Below, one piece after another: positions 28,598 to 28,732 of a stretch of DNA of 28,732 nucleotides. Under the pieces are notes generated by a model, which was not told the origin of the DNA, searched no databases, and saw only the letters and a program-made list of their open reading frames with translations. Numbering within the stretch: position 1 is the stretch's first letter; the number at the start of each line of letters is the position of its first letter. The translations under genes were made by a program, and so were the position numbers. Origin of the DNA: JBDTNQ01 sp039933635 (lineage in GTDB: Bacteria > Acidobacteriota > Vicinamibacteria > Vicinamibacterales > SCN-69-37); contig JBDTNQ010000050.1 of the NCBI GenBank assembly GCA_039933635.1, positions 1-28,732 of the forward strand, read 5' to 3'.

Positions 28598-28732
28598 CCC
28601 CGGACCTACAGGTCCGGGGCTCCACGGTCCGAGGCTCCACGGTCCGGGGCTCCATGGTCCGGGGCTCCATGGTCCGGGGCTCCACGGAGAGTCGGGCGGG
28701 GTTCCGTGGAGAGGCGGGGCAGTCCGTGGAGC
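28598..28732 (+). repeat. REP-like palindrome copy 7 expanded into a 15-bp tandem array
   Basis: CCCCGGACCT-AC-AGGTCCGGGG (28598-28619) is a near-perfect copy of the family. From 28611 the 15-base unit GGTCCGGGGCTCCAC repeats five times to 28685 (28611, 28626, 28641, 28656, 28671), with A for G in one copy and T for the last C in two. Beyond 28685 degenerate GTGGAG-containing copies run to the window edge. The array is not coding: its open frame on the minus strand is merely MEPRT repeats. Confidence 0.85.

Noticed and set aside
28494..28685. Minus-strand open frame encoding MEPRT repeats
   Set aside because: It is just the 15-bp tandem array read in one frame, and no start signal or family match supports it.
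28611..28685. CRISPR array
   Set aside because: The units are directly adjacent with no spacers, 15 bp is too short, and no cas gene is present.
1..28732. rRNA, tRNA, insertion sequence or prophage genes
   Set aside because: I looked for conserved rRNA blocks, tRNA cloverleafs, transposase DDE/Y1 motifs and phage structural genes and saw none.

Overview
The window is a high-GC bacterial chromosome segment, densely packed, with 36 protein-coding genes that I can support (one cut by the left edge), one decayed gene, no RNA genes and no transposase. The organism is most likely an Acidobacteriota member (Vicinamibacteria-like). This is inference. It rests on the 81-residue MARGWESKS protein at the right end, which I associate with that phylum, and on the mixture of PqqL-like M16 peptidase, orphan PilT ATPase, an ECF42-type sigma factor and many intergenic GGTCCGGGGCTCC repeats. 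No ribosomal gene is present to confirm it.

Left part (1-1714): the end of a vapBC toxin-antitoxin pair on the minus strand, then a compact restriction-modification unit on the plus strand. The unit is a Dam-family adenine methyltransferase with a 138-residue PD-(D/E)XK nuclease whose GTG start overlaps the methylase stop. This is the only defence or addiction block in the window.

Plus-strand housekeeping run (1734-6118): an SDR oxidoreductase, glutamate racemase (murI), a small cupin, a GNAT acetyltransferase, a PilT-like ATPase and a methyltransferase, closely spaced. Then 6147-12357 is mixed: a two-domain GNAT (minus), a membrane protein, a DUF350 protein with a lytic transglycosylase, a cupin and a small membrane protein (both minus), and a long secreted M16 zinc peptidase.

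Long minus-strand run (28573 down to 12459): 19 intact genes all in one direction. It divides into sub-operons: (a) an ADH-like dehydrogenase and a DinB protein; (b) a secreted alpha/beta hydrolase; (c) GNAT, TauE/SafE permease and secreted cupin, the last two overlapping; (d) a YCII/DGPF protein and its partner ECF42-type sigma factor, with a TGTCGA promoter in front; (e) a mandelate-racemase-like enolase with an EamA exporter, ending in the remains of a DUF3052 gene; (f) an alpha/beta hydrolase; (g) a chain LOG protein, DUF1697, Cupin_5 and GNAT whose reading frames overlap; (h) an MHS-type transporter, a small GNAT and a PQQ-type beta-propeller protein.

Two kinds of dispersed element sit between genes. 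One is a REP-like palindrome (CCCCGGACCT-NN-AGGTCCGGGG plus a GCTCCACGG tail) found at six places, once as a facing pair, once covering a stop codon and once expanded into a 15-bp tandem array. The other is a 14-bp-stem hairpin with a partial direct repeat before the dehydrogenase. I do not see one clear, wholly new multigene system. The most promising points are the mini restriction-modification unit, the REP family, the ECF42 control site and the deleted DUF3052 gene.
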